Positions 6,268-8,629 of a stretch of DNA of 8,629 nt are shown here, piece by piece. The translations under genes and the position numbers were made by a program. How positions within the stretch are numbered: position 1 is the first letter of the stretch; each line of letters opens with the position of its first letter. Below the pieces are notes generated by a model. That model was not told where the DNA came from. It searched no databases and was given only the letters and a program-made list of their open reading frames with translations. Source of the stretch: Frankiaceae bacterium (lineage in GTDB: Bacteria > Actinomycetota > Actinomycetes > Mycobacteriales > SCTD01); assembly GCA_026786045.1 (NCBI GenBank), contig JAJAYV010000287.1, forward strand, positions 1 through 8,629. The letters are read 5' to 3'.

Positions 6268-7461
6268 TCAGCGGCGGGTGACCGTGCAGGGCAGCGACGC
6301 GAAGCCGCGCTGGTTCGGGGAGCGCACCCGCCGGGCCCTCGCCGGGTCGACCTCGTAGGCGGAGAACACCGCGCCCGCCTCCTCCAGCGCGATCCGCATC
6401 TCCACCCGGGCCAGCGGGGCGCCGAGGCAGTGGTGCGGGCCGCGGCCGAAGCTGATAGTCCGGCCCCCGTCGCGGTCGAGGTCGAACACGTCGGGGTCGG
6501 GTAAGACCCGCTCGTCCCGGTTGGCCGACCCGGGCAGGACCGCGATCCGGGCGCCGGCGGGCAGCGCGGTCCCGTGGATGACGTGGTCTTCGGTGAGGGC
6601 GCGGACGGTGAGCTGGTTGCCCGAGTCGTACCGGAGCGTCTCCATGGCCCAGTCGTCGGCGCGGCCGTCGAGGCCCGCGCGCTGGATCTCCGGCTGCAGC
6701 GCGCCGTGGTACCAGGCGTTGCCGATCGTCTTGCCGGTCGACTCGTTGCCCGCGCTGATGACGAGGAACAGGAAGGCGACGATCTCGGCGTCGGTGAGCG
6801 GCACGCCGTCGACGCGGGCCTGGACCATCTGCGAGGTCAGGTTCTCCCGCGGCCGCCTGCGCAGCTCGGAGATCAGCGCCACGAAGTGGTCGGCGAGGCG
6901 GATCGCCGCCGCCACCGACTCCCCGCCGCGTTCGTCGGAGCCGTCCCGGCGCTGGTTGAGGCAGTCGGTGTCGCTGCGGATCTGGTCCCAGTCCTCGACC
7001 GGGAGGCCGACCATCTCGCAGACGACGTCGTTGGGCAGGGCGGCGGCGTAGTCGGTGGCGAAGTCGAAGGTCCGCTGGTCGAGCAGCGGCTCCAGCCGTG
7101 CGCGGGCCAGCTCGCGGATCCGCGGTTCCAGGCCGGCCACGTGCCGCGGGGTGAATGCGCTCGCCGCCAGCCGCCGGTAGGTGTCGTGCTCGGGCGGGTC
7201 CATCGCGTGGAAGAGGATCCGCTTGGCCGCCTCGGGCCCCCACAGGTCGGGTTCGAGCGAGATGCCGTTGCGGATGGAGAACAGCGCGGACCGGCCCAGC
7301 GCCCACTCCACGTCGGTGTAGCGGCTCAGCGCCCAGAAGTCGCGATCCTCGTTGCGGTGGAGCGGCGCGTGGTCCCGCATCCAGGTGTAGGTCGGGTAGG
7401 GGTCCTCGTGCATCCGGTAGTCGAACGGGTCGTAGACCGGTGGCGCGTCGGTCGTGGTCAC
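6268..7461 (-). CDS. Cytochrome P450 (bacterial class I type)
   Basis: This is a complete 397-residue haem monooxygenase, the usual length for soluble bacterial P450s that take electrons from a separate ferredoxin and reductase; neither is in the window. The I-helix oxygen-activation motif is AGNEST (237-242): the acid is Glu240 and the conserved Thr after it is Ser241. The K-helix ExxR is E274-TL-R277. The haem loop FGRGPHHCLG has the ligand Cys345. The GTG start at 7461 is supported by GGAGGA 7 nt upstream. It is the second gene of a P450 pair, 37 bp after its paralogue and roughly 60% identical to it by eye, and convergent with an NRPS ending in an X-like domain. Oxidation of a carrier-bound amino acid or peptide (hydroxylation or aryl cross-link) is therefore inferred. 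A generic P450 with a free substrate cannot be excluded. Leu320 is encoded by TTA. Confidence 0.93.
   Translation of the reverse strand: MTTTDAPPVYDPFDYRMHEDPYPTYTWMRDHAPLHRNEDRDFWALSRYTDVEWALGRSALFSIRNGISLEPDLWGPEAAKRILFHAMDPPEHDTYRRLAASAFTPRHVAGLEPRIRELARARLEPLLDQRTFDFATDYAAALPNDVVCEMVGLPVEDWDQIRSDTDCLNQRRDGSDERGGESVAAAIRLADHFVALISELRRRPRENLTSQMVQARVDGVPLTDAEIVAFLFLVISAGNESTGKTIGNAWYHGALQPEIQRAGLDGRADDWAMETLRYDSGNQLTVRALTEDHVIHGTALPAGARIAVLPGSANRDERVLPDPDVFDLDRDGGRTISFGRGPHHCLGAPLARVEMRIALEEAGAVFSAYEVDPARARRVRSPNQRGFASLPCTVTRR
6502..6504 (-). promoter_or_regulatory. Single TTA leucine codon (bldA-type control point)
   Basis: In frame within the P450 gene, this triplet reads TTA on the coding strand and encodes Leu320 in the ERVLPDPD segment. 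It is the only TTA I found in the four coding regions. The tandem paralogue has TTC (Phe) at the same place. In streptomycetes such codons tie expression to the developmentally timed tRNA of bldA; whether that holds in this host is inference. Confidence 0.6.
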
Positions 7462-7468
7462 CTCGGGG

Positions 7469-7474
7469 TCCTCC
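7469..7474 (-). promoter_or_regulatory. Ribosome binding site of the second P450 in the pair
   Basis: GGAGGA on the minus strand lies 7 nt before the GTG at 7461, inside the 37-bp gap between the P450 genes. No separate promoter is evident there, so the two genes are probably co-transcribed. Confidence 0.75.
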
Positions 7475-7498
7475 AGCGGCGTGCGGCGGGTGAGCGGG

Positions 7499-8629
7499 TC
7501 AGGCGTCCGTCCGGACGGGCCGGTCCCGGTGGACGACCTCGGTCGGCAGGGTGGCGAAGCCGCGCTGGTGGGGCGAGTGGACGCGGCGGGCGCCCACCGG
7601 GTCGAGCTCGTAGTCGCGGACCAGCGCGGCCATCTCGGCCAGCGCGATCCGCATGGTGACGCGGGCGAGCGCCGCGCCGAGGCAGTAGTGGGGTCCCGCG
7701 CCGAAGCTGAACGTCGAGGTGGTGTCGCGGTCGAGGTCGAAGCGGTCGGGGTCGGGGAAGATCCGCTCGTCGCGGTTGGCCGAGGCGGGCAGCACCAGCA
7801 CCTGCGCGCCCTCGGGGAGCTCGACGTCGTGCAGGACGGCGGGCCGGGTGAGGGTCCGGGAGGTCATCTGGCTGGCCGAGTCGTAGCGCAGGGTCTCGGC
7901 CGCCCAGTCCCCGGCGCGCCCGTGCAGCCCCGCCCGCCGCACGTCGGGATCGCGCCACCCGTGGTACCAGGCGTTGCCGATCGTCTTGCCCGTCGACTCG
8001 TTGCCCGCGGTGATGACGAGGAACAGGAACGCCACCAGCTCCATCTCGGTGTGCCGGGCGCCGCCGACGTCGGCCTCGATCATCAGCGAGGTCAGGTCGT
8101 CGCCGGGGCGCCGGCTCAGGTCGCGGACGTGGTCGGTGAAGTAGGACGCCAGGCGCAGCGCGGCCGCCGTCGAGCTGGGCCCGCGCTCGTCGGACTGGTC
8201 GTCGCGCTGGTTGAGCAGGTCGGCGTCGGCCCGCAGCTGGTCCCAGTCCTCGGGGGGCACCCCGAGCATCTCGCAGACGACGTCGTTGGGCAGCGCGGCG
8301 GCGTAGTCGGCGGCGAAGTCGAAGCGGCGCAGGTCGCGCAGCGGCTCGAGGCGGTCCCGGGCCAGCTCCCGCACCCGCTGCTCCAGCCGGGCAACCCGCC
8401 GCGGGGTGAAGGCGGTGGAGACCACGCTGCGGTGGACGCCGTGCTGCGGCGGGTCCATGGCCAGGAAGAAGCTGGTCTGCACCGCGTGCGGCCCCCACAG
8501 CTCCGGCTCGATCGAGATGCCGTTGCGGCTGGAGAACAGGCCGGGGTTGCGCAGGGCGGCCGACACGTCGGCGTACCGGGACAGCGCCCAGAACCCGCGC
8601 TCGTCGTTGCGGTAGACCGGCGCGTGCTC
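7499..8629 (-). CDS. Cytochrome P450, first of the tandem pair, N-terminus cut by window edge
   Basis: The frame is open to the last base, so 376 residues are present and about 30 N-terminal residues are missing by comparison with the downstream paralogue. A GTG at 8566 is not the start: the frame upstream of it still encodes aligned P450 sequence (HAPVYRND, FWALSRYADV). Motifs are AGNEST in the I-helix, ETLR in the K-helix, and haem loop FGAGPHYCLG with the ligand Cys codon at 7682-7684. It shares long identical blocks with its neighbour (LPNDVVCEM, AGNESTGKTIGNAWYHG, SANRDER), so the pair arose by tandem duplication. They differ in the stretch after the I-helix and in the region after ExxR (DSASQMTSR versus DSGNQLTVR), which in P450s helps line the substrate pocket, so different sites of oxidation are possible. 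A role in tailoring the NRPS product is inferred from position. Confidence 0.92.
   Translation of the reverse strand, partial: EHAPVYRNDERGFWALSRYADVSAALRNPGLFSSRNGISIEPELWGPHAVQTSFFLAMDPPQHGVHRSVVSTAFTPRRVARLEQRVRELARDRLEPLRDLRRFDFAADYAAALPNDVVCEMLGVPPEDWDQLRADADLLNQRDDQSDERGPSSTAAALRLASYFTDHVRDLSRRPGDDLTSLMIEADVGGARHTEMELVAFLFLVITAGNESTGKTIGNAWYHGWRDPDVRRAGLHGRAGDWAAETLRYDSASQMTSRTLTRPAVLHDVELPEGAQVLVLPASANRDERIFPDPDRFDLDRDTTSTFSFGAGPHYCLGAALARVTMRIALAEMAALVRDYELDPVGARRVHSPHQRGFATLPTEVVHRDRPVRTDA

Noticed and set aside
1484..7306. Very long open frame on the minus strand (1940 codons)
   Set aside because: It is antisense to the recognisable NRPS and out of frame with the P450. The translation is low-complexity R/G/P/A/V-rich with no domain motifs, as expected of a GC-rich shadow frame.
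8564..8566. GTG as start of the right-hand P450
   Set aside because: The frame upstream to the window edge still encodes conserved P450 sequence aligned with the paralogue, so the real start lies outside.
1..8629. Classical glycopeptide antibiotic cluster
   Set aside because: Only the X-like domain and nearby P450s recall it. The A-domain code does not fit, no thioesterase follows the X-like domain, and no Hpg/Dpg, halogenase or glycosyltransferase genes are in view.

Overview
The window looks like part of a secondary-metabolite gene cluster from a very GC-rich actinomycete. The evidence is strong G/C preference at third codon positions, GTG starts, full actinobacterial-type Shine-Dalgarno sequences, and NRPS and P450 genes of actinobacterial style. 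A Pseudonocardiales-like host is a guess; nothing in the window fixes the genus. No MbtH, thioesterase, transporter, regulator, RNA gene, transposon or CRISPR array is visible.

Layout: (1) 1-1350, minus strand: the N-terminal 450 residues of an NRPS, a complete condensation (C) domain of the kind that begins proteins downstream of an epimerising module (SrfA-C-like). It runs off the left edge. (2) 1351-1561: a divergent intergenic region holding two mirror-image copies of one bipartite promoter-like element (13-nt box, exactly 20 nt, 9-nt box), one pointing into each NRPS gene. (3) 1562-6175, plus strand: a complete one-module NRPS, C-A-T followed by an epimerase-like domain. (4) 6176-6267: a convergent gap with a 12-bp hairpin. 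(5) 6268-7461 and 7499-8629, minus strand: two tandem, closely related cytochrome P450 genes separated by 37 bp; the upstream one runs off the right edge.

The most notable feature is the C-terminal domain of the complete NRPS. It has the fold-defining stretches of an epimerisation domain, but the HHxxxDG motif reads HRxxxDD, the EGHGR motif reads VRHDR, and the FNYLGQ motif is gone. It should therefore not epimerise. HRxxxDD is, as I recall, the signature of the X-domain of glycopeptide-antibiotic synthetases, a catalytically dead C/E relative that recruits P450 (Oxy) enzymes to carrier-bound peptide. A C-A-T-X-like module directly beside a P450 pair suggests an NRPS on which P450s act on the tethered substrate, recruited by an X-like platform. 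The adenylation code does not look like a glycopeptide module 7 code, so this may be an X-type platform outside the classical glycopeptides.

Proposed working order (inference): the plus-strand protein loads its residue, the X-like domain docks one or both P450s for oxidation or cross-linking, and the peptide passes to the minus-strand NRPS through its N-terminal C domain. The mirrored promoters would keep the two synthetases co-expressed. A single TTA codon in one P450 suggests that this step may be under developmental (bldA-type) control.
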